A DNA stretch of 64,000 nt, from contig MPCU01000005.1 in NCBI GenBank assembly GCA_001874305.1, forward strand, positions 327,923 to 391,922, written 5' to 3'. Of this stretch, positions 40,041 to 48,513 are shown piece by piece (position 1 is the first letter of the stretch; each line of letters begins with the position of its first letter). Both the position numbers and the translations under genes were made by a program. The notes beneath the pieces were generated by a model, which was not told the origin of the DNA, did not search any database, and saw only the letters and a list, made by a program, of their open reading frames with translations. The DNA is from Bacteriovorax sp. MedPE-SWde (lineage in GTDB: Bacteria > Bdellovibrionota > Bacteriovoracia > Bacteriovoracales > Bacteriovoracaceae).

Positions 40041-40467
40041 ACCTGTAAGACTAAATGCTGGTGATGTTCTTTTTAAGGAAAATGAAAAAGGAAATCATAT
40101 TTACATTGTCCAAGGTGGAGAAGTCATAACAGTTAAAGAAAATAATGGTCGATATCTGCCTACAGGTCTTCATCGTGAAGGAGACTTTGTAGGTGCTGTA
40201 CACGGTATTGGCGGTGGTAAGTATAGTGAAAATGCTATTGCTAGAACTAACTGTACTGTCGTTTCTTTACCAATTGATGATATTGAAAAGGTTATTGATG
40301 AATGTCCAAGTTGGATAAGACACCTAATGGGGACTATTGTTGATAGGCTTGACCACAGCTTGAAATTTTTAAATGAACATAAGATAATGGAAGATCTAAC
40401 GGAGTATGACGAAGCATATACATCTGAAGATGAAGCATTATATAGAAAAAAATTAAAGGAAGCCTAA
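40021..40467 (+). CDS. Cyclic nucleotide-binding domain protein
   Basis: AGDVLFKENEKGNHIYIVQGGEVITVKE...REGDFVGAV...NCTVVSLP cNMP-binding fold pattern. Confidence 0.78.
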   Translation: MKPTSYEPVRLNAGDVLFKENEKGNHIYIVQGGEVITVKENNGRYLPTGLHREGDFVGAVHGIGGGKYSENAIARTNCTVVSLPIDDIEKVIDECPSWIRHLMGTIVDRLDHSLKFLNEHKIMEDLTEYDEAYTSEDEALYRKKLKEA

Positions 40468-40857
40468 GTGAAGAAGATAATCACATTAATAATTATATGT
40501 TTAAGTGTTGTTTCATGTACTCCGCAGAAAAAGAGCTCATGGCACATGGGAAAAGATTCAAATTCTAATGGTGTAAGAGATGATATCGAGACTTGGATAG
40601 GGGAGCGTTTTAAAGATGAGCTTCCTGTTCAAAAGGCCATGCTAAAGCTGGCCAGTATTGATCCGGCACTATGTGAATTTAAATATCATCTTGGTTGTTT
40701 AAGGCAAGTTACTAATGATGCTTTAATTATTCAGTTAGAATTAATGGAGAAGACACTAGATACTCCACAGAGGCGAGCAGCTTTCGACCAAAGAATTACA
40801 AAGTGTAAGACTAAGGATGATCGCTACTTAAACCTAAAGTGTGATTTTAAATTATAG
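40468..40857 (+). CDS. Hypothetical lipoprotein
   Basis: GTG start; lipobox-like LSVVSC. Confidence 0.65.
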   Translation: MKKIITLIIICLSVVSCTPQKKSSWHMGKDSNSNGVRDDIETWIGERFKDELPVQKAMLKLASIDPALCEFKYHLGCLRQVTNDALIIQLELMEKTLDTPQRRAAFDQRITKCKTKDDRYLNLKCDFKL

Positions 40858-41286
40858 AGAAATTCTACCGCGGTTATTTAGAGCAACAATAGTGTCACTT
40901 ACTCTTTTTTGAGCACGTGTTACGTCACGCTCTTCGTTTCCGCCCAGGTTCTTTGTTAGATAAGTATATGCCTCTTCCGCATACTCTCTAGGACATGACT
41001 GAAGCATCTTTCTTTGAAACTCTGCAGGGGCAGTTTTAAGTGCTACTCCCATAATTGGACCTTTTACAAATTGAATAATTTGCGCAAGATCGACTTGATC
41101 TAATGAATAGATAGTTTCGAAAGTAATACTTTCTGCATATAACTCTTTAGCTAGGGATGGATTTCTCATTCTGACATTTTTTAATAGAGTTGCTCTCTCT
41201 TTAGCCGTCATAAACTTTAACATCTCAATTATTTGAGCCTTTCCGTTAATAAAGATTCCATTTTCAGCGTTAGCGTTATTTTCCAT
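40852..41286 (-). CDS. Hypothetical protein
   Basis: 144-aa ORF. Confidence 0.6.
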   Translation of the reverse strand: MENNANAENGIFINGKAQIIEMLKFMTAKERATLLKNVRMRNPSLAKELYAESITFETIYSLDQVDLAQIIQFVKGPIMGVALKTAPAEFQRKMLQSCPREYAEEAYTYLTKNLGGNEERDVTRAQKRVSDTIVALNNRGRISL

Positions 41287-41305
41287 GAGATACTTCCTTG
41301 TGTGA

Positions 41306-41725
41306 CTAAACGTCCCACTTCATTTTTTCTTTGATATACTTCTGTCTCGCAGTCTCTAATGTGTCTTTATGAGATTTTACGAGTTCATTGATTTCGTTGT
41401 CTTGAGATTTTTTTACTTCAGCTACTTGATCTTCATGAGTGAGCTTAAGATTTGAAACTTCTTCAGATAGTCTTTCTTTTTCAGTCTTTAAAGACATTCC
41501 ATGCTTATTTCTAACGAGAGTTAACTTTTGCTCAATATCATTCTTAAGAGACTTTATCTTAGAGTCGTAGTCTTTTCTCATTCGAGTCATAGTTTGCTTA
41601 TGACCACTCTCTTCAGTTTGAAATTCTCGTTTGTGCTCATTACGAAGCTTCTGGAGCTCAAAATAATGTTTCTTATTTTGTCTCTCTTGATGTCTTTGAG
41701 CTTTAATTTGGTTAATATCAGACAT
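41306..41725 (-). CDS. Hypothetical coiled-coil protein
   Basis: Highly charged heptad-like sequence. Confidence 0.6.
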   Translation of the reverse strand: MSDINQIKAQRHQERQNKKHYFELQKLRNEHKREFQTEESGHKQTMTRMRKDYDSKIKSLKNDIEQKLTLVRNKHGMSLKTEKERLSEEVSNLKLTHEDQVAEVKKSQDNEINELVKSHKDTLETARQKYIKEKMKWDV

Positions 41726-41811
41726 GTTTGGCCTCTAGATTTTGACGTGATACTCGTTACGTCCTAATATATTTTAGCGAATAGGTTTAAATTGATCCAA
41801 GGGAGGAAAAA

Positions 41812-42996
41812 ATGTCCTTAAATAAAGGTCCACGCGTATTTTTAGTACATGGAAAACGAACACCATTTGGTAAGTTTGGAGGCTCTTTAAAGGATGTAAC
41901 TCCTGTAGATTTAGCTGTTTATGCTGCCAAAGCTACTCTGGAAGAATCAGGGATCAGACCTGAGCAAATAGATCAAGTAATATTAGGAAATGTTGTACCT
42001 TCTTCAACTGACACTCTTTATGGTGGAAGACATCTTGCTTTAAAGCTTGGCTGTCCAGAAAAAACACCAGGTCTTGTACTTAATAGACTTTGTGGGTCTG
42101 GTATTCAGTCAATTTTAGATGCAATGAGATTAGTTAAGTTAGGTGAGGCAAATTGTGTCTTGGCCGGTGGTACAGAAAATATGTCAATGGTTCCTCACTT
42201 AACTTACGGTGGAAGATTTGGAACAAAGTACGGATCGTTGAAGAATGTAGATATGCTTCTTGATTCCTTAACTGATCAACTAAGCCAAACACCTATGGGG
42301 GTGACTGCGGAAAACCTTGGTGAGAAATTCTCTATCACACGTGAAGAAAGTGATGAGTTCTCTTGCCGCTCACATCAAAAAGCATCAAAGGCCTACGAAG
42401 AGGGACTACTTCAAGATGAAATAGTAGAGATAGAATTAAAAAGAGGTTCTGTTTCTAAAGATGAACATCTCAGAGATAATATCTCTATTGAAGATATGAA
42501 AAAGCTAAGAACTTCATTCAAAAAGGATGGACTAGTTACTCCAGGTTCTGCCTCTGGTATAGTGGATGGTGCAGCAACTGTAATTGTTGCTAGTGAAGAC
42601 TTTGTTAAAGAAAATAACTTAACACCGTTGGCAGAATTAGTTGATGGTCATGTAGTTGGAGTTGATCCTTCTATTATGGGTATTGGACCTTCTCCAGCCG
42701 TTGAGGAATTGATGAAAAGAAATAATCTTGATTTCAGTGGAGTAGATCTCGTTGAAATTAATGAAGCATTCTCAGCACAAACTCTATCTTGTTTAAAGGA
42801 TATGAATCTACCTGAAGATAAGTTAAATGTTTGGGGAGGAGCTGTTGCTCTTGGACACCCATTAGCTGCTTCTGGAACAAGAATAACTCTTACTTTAGCA
42901 AGACAGCTAAAACATTATAAAAAGAATGTCGGTATTGCTTCTGCATGCATCGGTGGCGGTCAAGGAATCGCAATTCTTATTAAAGCAGTAAAATAA
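41812..42996 (+). CDS. Acetyl-CoA acetyltransferase (thiolase)
   Basis: NRLCGSGIQSILDA, VEINEAFSAQT, GGAVALGHPLAASGTRI, ASACIGGGQG. Confidence 0.95.
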   Translation: MSLNKGPRVFLVHGKRTPFGKFGGSLKDVTPVDLAVYAAKATLEESGIRPEQIDQVILGNVVPSSTDTLYGGRHLALKLGCPEKTPGLVLNRLCGSGIQSILDAMRLVKLGEANCVLAGGTENMSMVPHLTYGGRFGTKYGSLKNVDMLLDSLTDQLSQTPMGVTAENLGEKFSITREESDEFSCRSHQKASKAYEEGLLQDEIVEIELKRGSVSKDEHLRDNISIEDMKKLRTSFKKDGLVTPGSASGIVDGAATVIVASEDFVKENNLTPLAELVDGHVVGVDPSIMGIGPSPAVEELMKRNNLDFSGVDLVEINEAFSAQTLSCLKDMNLPEDKLNVWGGAVALGHPLAASGTRITLTLARQLKHYKKNVGIASACIGGGQGIAILIKAVK

Positions 42997-42997
42997 T

Positions 42998-44308
42998 ATG
43001 AGTGAGAAGATTACATATTCAGAAAGAGATCTCTTATATTTTAGGCAATGGTTATGTCTTGATATGAAGAGTGTTACTTGGCAAGGAAAGTACACCGAAG
43101 ACTTTGAGAAGTTTTGGCAAACTTTCTTTCTTCCAGGTATATCATTATCTGAAATGTCTAAACGTTTTGTATATGCATCACAAAGAGCACAGGTAGGGCC
43201 AATAGGTTCGTGGTTTCTTTGGTTAAGAGATAAATTTATCTGCTATACATTTATTGAGAAAGATATTTCACTCTCTCTTCTATGCCGTGAATTATCTCTT
43301 CCAACTTCAGTGGTGGCGAGGGTTATTAGAAACTTCTTCGTTGACGTTTTTCCTCACCATGAAGATTTCTTTAATGAGAGCCTCTTAGTAACAAGCCCAA
43401 TTTCAAAGAATATATCTATCACTGCAAAGAAACTTGTTAGTGAAATAGATGAAGAGATTAATTTCTCAGGAAGTCATGATGAGGAAATCATGACTTCGAT
43501 GGAAGTTACACTATATGATGACTGGTCAATATTCTTAGAGAGAATGCATGTCGACTTTGTTGGTAAAGCACTTGATTTAAGCCAGGTTGATAGTAAGGAT
43601 ACTTTTAAACGAAATATTCAAACAGTTGCAAATGTTGTTGCAGTTTTAGGAGTTTCGTTATTCCTAGTCTGGGCGATAGAGTTTGGAAATAAAAAATATG
43701 AAAAGTATCTATCTGAAAAGATTTCAATTTATGAGCCACAGTTTCGGTGGGAAGATAAAGGCCTAAAATTTACTGATTCAGAAAATTCTGCAAAATTAGC
43801 TGCAAACTTTGAGCTTGATGTCGAGGATATTGAAAAAGTTGATGATACTGAAAACTACCTCGGTGAATCTTTAGAAGATGAAGAAAGGATTGGGGTAGAG
43901 TCAGAGGTTGTTCTAACTTCTCTTGATACCTTGCCTAAAGACTTCAATGTTGCAGATAGTGAAACTTCAAAATTTGAGGAAGATGTTGTGAGTGGCTATC
44001 GAGATAGTCGCTATGGTAACACAAAAGTTTATCGAGTTATGATGAGATCTAGTGATACTAGAGGTGCTCGAGGAAAGTTAACAACACTGCTAGATAGATA
44101 CGGAATCACTCAGGTTGATAATGTAAAACCGGGACTTTCTGTTCCTGGTGGCTTCTATTATAACCTTTACGTACCAAGAACATATCTAAAAGAGTTTATG
44201 GCCCAAGTACAAGAAGTTGATAAGGCCGTCATCTACGAGTCACGAACTCGAACTCGAAGAAATCCACCAGGGAAAAACAAGGTTTTTATTTGGGTTAAGT
44301 CTATTTAG
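42998..44308 (+). CDS. Hypothetical membrane protein
   Basis: Central TM segment VVAVLGVSLFLVWAIEFG, periplasmic C-terminal domain. Confidence 0.6.
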   Translation: MSEKITYSERDLLYFRQWLCLDMKSVTWQGKYTEDFEKFWQTFFLPGISLSEMSKRFVYASQRAQVGPIGSWFLWLRDKFICYTFIEKDISLSLLCRELSLPTSVVARVIRNFFVDVFPHHEDFFNESLLVTSPISKNISITAKKLVSEIDEEINFSGSHDEEIMTSMEVTLYDDWSIFLERMHVDFVGKALDLSQVDSKDTFKRNIQTVANVVAVLGVSLFLVWAIEFGNKKYEKYLSEKISIYEPQFRWEDKGLKFTDSENSAKLAANFELDVEDIEKVDDTENYLGESLEDEERIGVESEVVLTSLDTLPKDFNVADSETSKFEEDVVSGYRDSRYGNTKVYRVMMRSSDTRGARGKLTTLLDRYGITQVDNVKPGLSVPGGFYYNLYVPRTYLKEFMAQVQEVDKAVIYESRTRTRRNPPGKNKVFIWVKSI

Positions 44309-44320
44309 GATATAAACAAA

Positions 44321-44413
44321 GGCTGTCCGCCCATGCAGAGATGTCACTGTGGTGACACTCTTCACAACGGTAGAGCTCCGACATCAAAACACTTACGTGT
44401 TTTGCTGCGGATC
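44321..44413 (+). repeat. Structured intergenic repeat, copy B (short form)
   Basis: TCCGCCCATGCA..TGTCACTGTGGTGACAC..ACGGTA..GAGCTCCGACATCAAAACACTTACGTGTTTTG; opposite orientation to copy A at 14104-14231. Confidence 0.75.
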
Positions 44414-45023
44414 ACATCTGACCATCAGGAATTTCAAAAAGAGTTTTAACTTTTCTAAGAAGAGTATGAGTTCTACCTAAGAACCACCACTGTCTAACAA
44501 AACCAATTAGCATTGATACAGCAAATCCATAAACAACTCCAGAGTGAGTAGTCTTTTGTACCATATTCGTATCATGTGCCCCACCAAGTAAGAATGCAAT
44601 CATACCAAGGATAAGCATTAGGATAGTCCATGGAACTGTTTGTCTTTTGGCAAGGTCGGCTTCGTGAACAAATCTCTTAACCTTAGCTTTATAAGGTGTA
44701 AGGTCTTCAGGTGGGTTTTCAAATAGTTCATGTAGGTTTTGCTCTGAACCAATAATCATCGCAATATTATTAACTAGACGAGAAACACCTATAAAGTAGA
44801 ACATTACAAATGCTTGAGCAAAAATAGTATATATAAATGTAGGGATGGCCAATTTAATGTGGCTTAAGCTGAAATCAATAAATCCTAAAGCGACACATGT
44901 AGTCAGAGTTAGTGCTAGAACCATGATTAAAATCAATGAGCGTAATAGATAGGCCATAATTTTCTCTTTGTTGTTTCGGATTATATTGTCATACATCCTG
45001 AGATTTGCTAAATGTGAGGACAT
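44412..45023 (-). CDS. Hypothetical multi-pass membrane protein
   Basis: Four hydrophobic segments; likely start at internal Met (MAYLLRS...). Confidence 0.6.
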   Translation of the reverse strand: MSSHLANLRMYDNIIRNNKEKIMAYLLRSLILIMVLALTLTTCVALGFIDFSLSHIKLAIPTFIYTIFAQAFVMFYFIGVSRLVNNIAMIIGSEQNLHELFENPPEDLTPYKAKVKRFVHEADLAKRQTVPWTILMLILGMIAFLLGGAHDTNMVQKTTHSGVVYGFAVSMLIGFVRQWWFLGRTHTLLRKVKTLFEIPDGQM

Positions 45024-45060
45024 ACTAGTTTATTCAATCCCAAAAAGGCAATGCTTAGTC

Positions 45061-45933
45061 ATGAGTGATAACGGAAAAAACCCATCAAAGATCGATAAAA
45101 AAATATTAGACAACCCATTTTTGGGATCTCTAGTTGTACCAGTTGCAATTGTTCTTGTAGGAGCATTGATTATTTTTGGTGTAACGAAAATGATTTCAAC
45201 TGATCATTCTTACAAAGATCTTGTAAGAGAAATGAAATCTAAAACCTTCGGAAACAAGTGGGTAGCGGCTCTTGAGCTTTCAAAAGTAATCGCTGCAAAC
45301 AAAGTTCCACCAGAAGAAGTTCCATGGTTAATTGATAACATGACTGAAACTTATAACAATACTATAGATCATAGAACTAGAGACTTTATAGTTGTTGCAG
45401 TTGGTGCACTAAAAAATGAAAGAGGACTTAAGCTAATAAAAAGAGCACTGAGTGATCCAGATAAGAATGTGAGATTTCATGCAGTTGTTTCTTTAGGAAA
45501 TATGCCTAAATCAATTATCTTTAACTGGAGACCAGTTGAGAAATTTCTTGAATCAGATGATTATGGAATAGTTCAAGCGGCAACTTTAGTTCTTGCGACG
45601 CACAAAGTGAGAACATCAGAAGAAAAAATAGTAAAGCTATTAGATAGTAAATTGGGATATGGCGTTAGGTACGCAGCGGCAACAGCTCTGATTCAATTTG
45701 AAAATGACTTGGCCCTAAGCGTAATCGATGAAATCCTGCTACTAGAGCAGACTTCACTTGATGGAAGACTGAAAGTTGAGGAGCTGAGAGGCCTTAAATT
45801 TAACATTTTAACTGCAGCACGCGGTACAAAATGGGTTAAGCTCACAGCGTCAATTGAGAAGATGCTTGCTAAAGAAAAAGATATTAAAGTGATTGCACAC
45901 GGAAAGGAAGTTTTAAATCTGTTGAAAAAGTGA
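45061..45933 (+). CDS. HEAT-repeat-like membrane-anchored protein
   Basis: N-terminal TM then DPDKNVRFHAVVSLGNM..., YGVRYAAATALIQFEND repeats; start at 45061. Confidence 0.65.
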   Translation: MSDNGKNPSKIDKKILDNPFLGSLVVPVAIVLVGALIIFGVTKMISTDHSYKDLVREMKSKTFGNKWVAALELSKVIAANKVPPEEVPWLIDNMTETYNNTIDHRTRDFIVVAVGALKNERGLKLIKRALSDPDKNVRFHAVVSLGNMPKSIIFNWRPVEKFLESDDYGIVQAATLVLATHKVRTSEEKIVKLLDSKLGYGVRYAAATALIQFENDLALSVIDEILLLEQTSLDGRLKVEELRGLKFNILTAARGTKWVKLTASIEKMLAKEKDIKVIAHGKEVLNLLKK

Positions 45934-45984
45934 TAGAGTCCGAGCATAATTTTAATGATTTAAAAAATTTAACTTACATATTAT

Positions 45985-46011
45985 ACAATATGAGTCATGC
46001 GCTCATATTGT
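45985..46011. promoter_or_regulatory. Perfect 10-bp dyad upstream of Rieske/cyt b operon
   Basis: ACAATATGAG-tcatgcg-CTCATATTGT, about 47 bp before ATG at 46058. Confidence 0.45.
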
Positions 46012-46057
46012 TTAGACTATTTTGGAAACAAAATATTTGTGATTAAGAGGAAGAAAA

Positions 46058-46561
46058 ATGTCAGATGAATCTAAAAAGCAACTGAATAGACGCGAGTTTT
46101 TCAGTTTCATCACTGTCGGTTGGGTTGCCTTTACTTCAGCGGTTGCGGGACTTTGTAGTTTAGCATTCCGTTTCAGTTACCCAAACGTTACGTTTGATCC
46201 AGAGATGGATTTTATTGCTGGTCTACCAAGAGACTATGAAGAAGGCGTTGATGAGCGTTGGAAGAATGGTTTTGGTGTTTGGATGGTTAAGCAGGAAGGT
46301 AAGCTTGTAGCACTATCTAATATTTGTACACACCTTGGTTGTGTTCCAAACTGGCTACCAGCGGAATTAAAGTTTAAGTGTCCTTGTCACGGTTCTGGTT
46401 ACTACATGAATGGTATTAACTTTGAAGGGCCTGCTCCAAGACCACTTGAAAGATACAAGATAACATTGACTCCTACTGGAAAAATCAAAGTTGATAAAAC
46501 TAAGATCTACCGTTACGAAAAAGGTCAATGGGAACACCCTGATTCATTCTTATCAGTTTAA
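46058..46561 (+). CDS. Rieske iron-sulfur protein
   Basis: CTHLGCVPNW...CPCHGSGY cluster-binding motifs. Confidence 0.95.
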   Translation: MSDESKKQLNRREFFSFITVGWVAFTSAVAGLCSLAFRFSYPNVTFDPEMDFIAGLPRDYEEGVDERWKNGFGVWMVKQEGKLVALSNICTHLGCVPNWLPAELKFKCPCHGSGYYMNGINFEGPAPRPLERYKITLTPTGKIKVDKTKIYRYEKGQWEHPDSFLSV

Positions 46562-46586
46562 TTAAAATATATAATAGAGGTTAGAA

Positions 46587-47369
46587 ATGGCTAAAAAAGG
46601 TGTAGCTGACTACATTAGAGAAACACAAGTTTGGAAGTCTATATTTAGACATGGACCTCCGACTGATGCAAGAAACAGAGCTTCTGTTGTTGCTGGTAAC
46701 GTATTTCTTCACCTTCACCCAATTAAGTTGAAGCGCTCAGGTGTTCAACTTGGATATACATGGTGTATGGGTGGATTAACATTCTTTATCTTCCTTGCTC
46801 TTACGGTAACTGGTCTTCTGTTAATGTTCTATTACAGACCAACTGCTGAATATGCATACAATGATATCATTGCACTTAAAGAGCACGTGCCTTTAGGGAT
46901 AATGAGAGAGATTCATAGATGGGGTGCCCATGCCATGGTTATTACCGTGTGGCTTCACATGTTCCGTGTCTTTATGACTGGTTCATATAAACCACCTAGA
47001 GAGTTTAACTGGGGTGTTGGTGTTGTTCTTCTAATTTTAACACTATTACTATCATTTACAGGTTACCTACTTCCATGGGATCAGCTTGCAATTTGGGCCA
47101 TCGCCGTTGGTTCGAACATGGCAAAAGCAACTCCATTTATGGGGCATGGTGGTCCTGGTGCTGCTTTAGCACAAATTGGTGACTTCGTTATGGTTTCTGA
47201 TAAAAACGATGTTCGTTTCCAACTACTTGGTGGACGTTTCGTTGGTGAGCCTGCGCTATTACGTTTCTACATTCTTCACTGTGTATTTATTCCACTAGTT
47301 GTTGGTGTACTTATAGCAGTTCACTTTTGGAGAGTTAGAAAAGATGGTGGGATTTCAGCACCTCTTTAA
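46587..47369 (+). CDS. Cytochrome b N-terminal half (b6-like)
   Basis: [38 protein letters not shown]. Confidence 0.93.
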   Translation: MAKKGVADYIRETQVWKSIFRHGPPTDARNRASVVAGNVFLHLHPIKLKRSGVQLGYTWCMGGLTFFIFLALTVTGLLLMFYYRPTAEYAYNDIIALKEHVPLGIMREIHRWGAHAMVITVWLHMFRVFMTGSYKPPREFNWGVGVVLLILTLLLSFTGYLLPWDQLAIWAIAVGSNMAKATPFMGHGGPGAALAQIGDFVMVSDKNDVRFQLLGGRFVGEPALLRFYILHCVFIPLVVGVLIAVHFWRVRKDGGISAPL

Positions 47370-47414
47370 GATAGCTAATTTGAGACGGATTTTAGGTTAA
47401 GAAGGATATTAGGA

Positions 47415-48491
47415 ATGAAAGAGTTTATTAACTACATGGCAGACCCGATTAGGTCATTCCCTTTAATGACTATCATGTACATTCTAATGATGAAGTACTA
47501 CAGAATTATCGGAACCAAAAAGTTTGCAGTAGGGGCACTAGCTGTGCTTCTTCCTATTGTGACGTGGTTTTGTCTTGATGATAACTTTAGAGCGATTATA
47601 ATGTGGCCGGATAATATTCCGATCAACATTATTATTATACTTATTGGTTGGTTAACTTGGTATTCACTTTATCGTTGTGCTCAAAATGATGAGCGTATCG
47701 AAAGAGGTGAATGTCCAATAGAAGCTACGCCAGAAAACAGAGAAAAGGTATGGACGTGGCCTAACCTAGTTTACACAGAACTTATGTGTATGATTGGTGT
47801 TGTGGTTTTCCTTGTTGTTTGGGCAATTGTTTTCAAGGCCCCTCTTGAGGAACCAGCAAACCCTACTTGGGCACCAAACCCAGCCAAAGCACCATGGTAC
47901 TTTCTTGGTCTACAAGAAATGCTTGTATACTTTGATCCTTGGATGGCCGGTGTTGTTCTTCCTGGAATTATCGTTGTTGGTTTAATGGCGATTCCATATA
48001 TCGATACAAACCCTAAAGGGAATGGTTACTTCACAATTAAAGAGAGACCTCTTGCAATGTGGATGTTCATGTATGGTTGGTTAGTTCTTTGGATCTATCT
48101 AATTATTGTTGGAACGTTCTTGAGGGGGCCAAACTGGACATTCTATGGACCTTTTGAGTTCTGGGACTTCCACAAGGTTGTATCTGAATACAACGTAAAC
48201 TTGTCTGAGTTTATGTGGATTAAGTGGCTTAATATGCCAATGCCACAGAATATCGTTGTTAGAGAAATTCTAGGGATTATTTTAACAGTGATCTATGTGT
48301 GTGTGCTTCCTGTGCTTTCTGCTAAAAGTAAGTGGGGACAAAAGATTATCGCTAACACTGGGCAAATTAGATATTACATCTTTATCTTTCTTCTACTTGG
48401 TATGACTTCATTACCAATTAAGATGGTTTTAAGATGGCTATTCTCTCTGAAGTACATTATTGCACTTCCAGAGTGGGAACTAAACTTATAA
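47415..48491 (+). CDS. Cytochrome b C-terminal half (subunit IV-like)
   Basis: NPAKAPWYFLGLQEMLVYFDPWMAG (PEWY-region equivalent). Confidence 0.88.
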   Translation: MKEFINYMADPIRSFPLMTIMYILMMKYYRIIGTKKFAVGALAVLLPIVTWFCLDDNFRAIIMWPDNIPINIIIILIGWLTWYSLYRCAQNDERIERGECPIEATPENREKVWTWPNLVYTELMCMIGVVVFLVVWAIVFKAPLEEPANPTWAPNPAKAPWYFLGLQEMLVYFDPWMAGVVLPGIIVVGLMAIPYIDTNPKGNGYFTIKERPLAMWMFMYGWLVLWIYLIIVGTFLRGPNWTFYGPFEFWDFHKVVSEYNVNLSEFMWIKWLNMPMPQNIVVREILGIILTVIYVCVLPVLSAKSKWGQKIIANTGQIRYYIFIFLLLGMTSLPIKMVLRWLFSLKYIIALPEWELNL

Positions 48492-48513
48492 GAGTTAAAA
48501 GAGGAATATAGCA

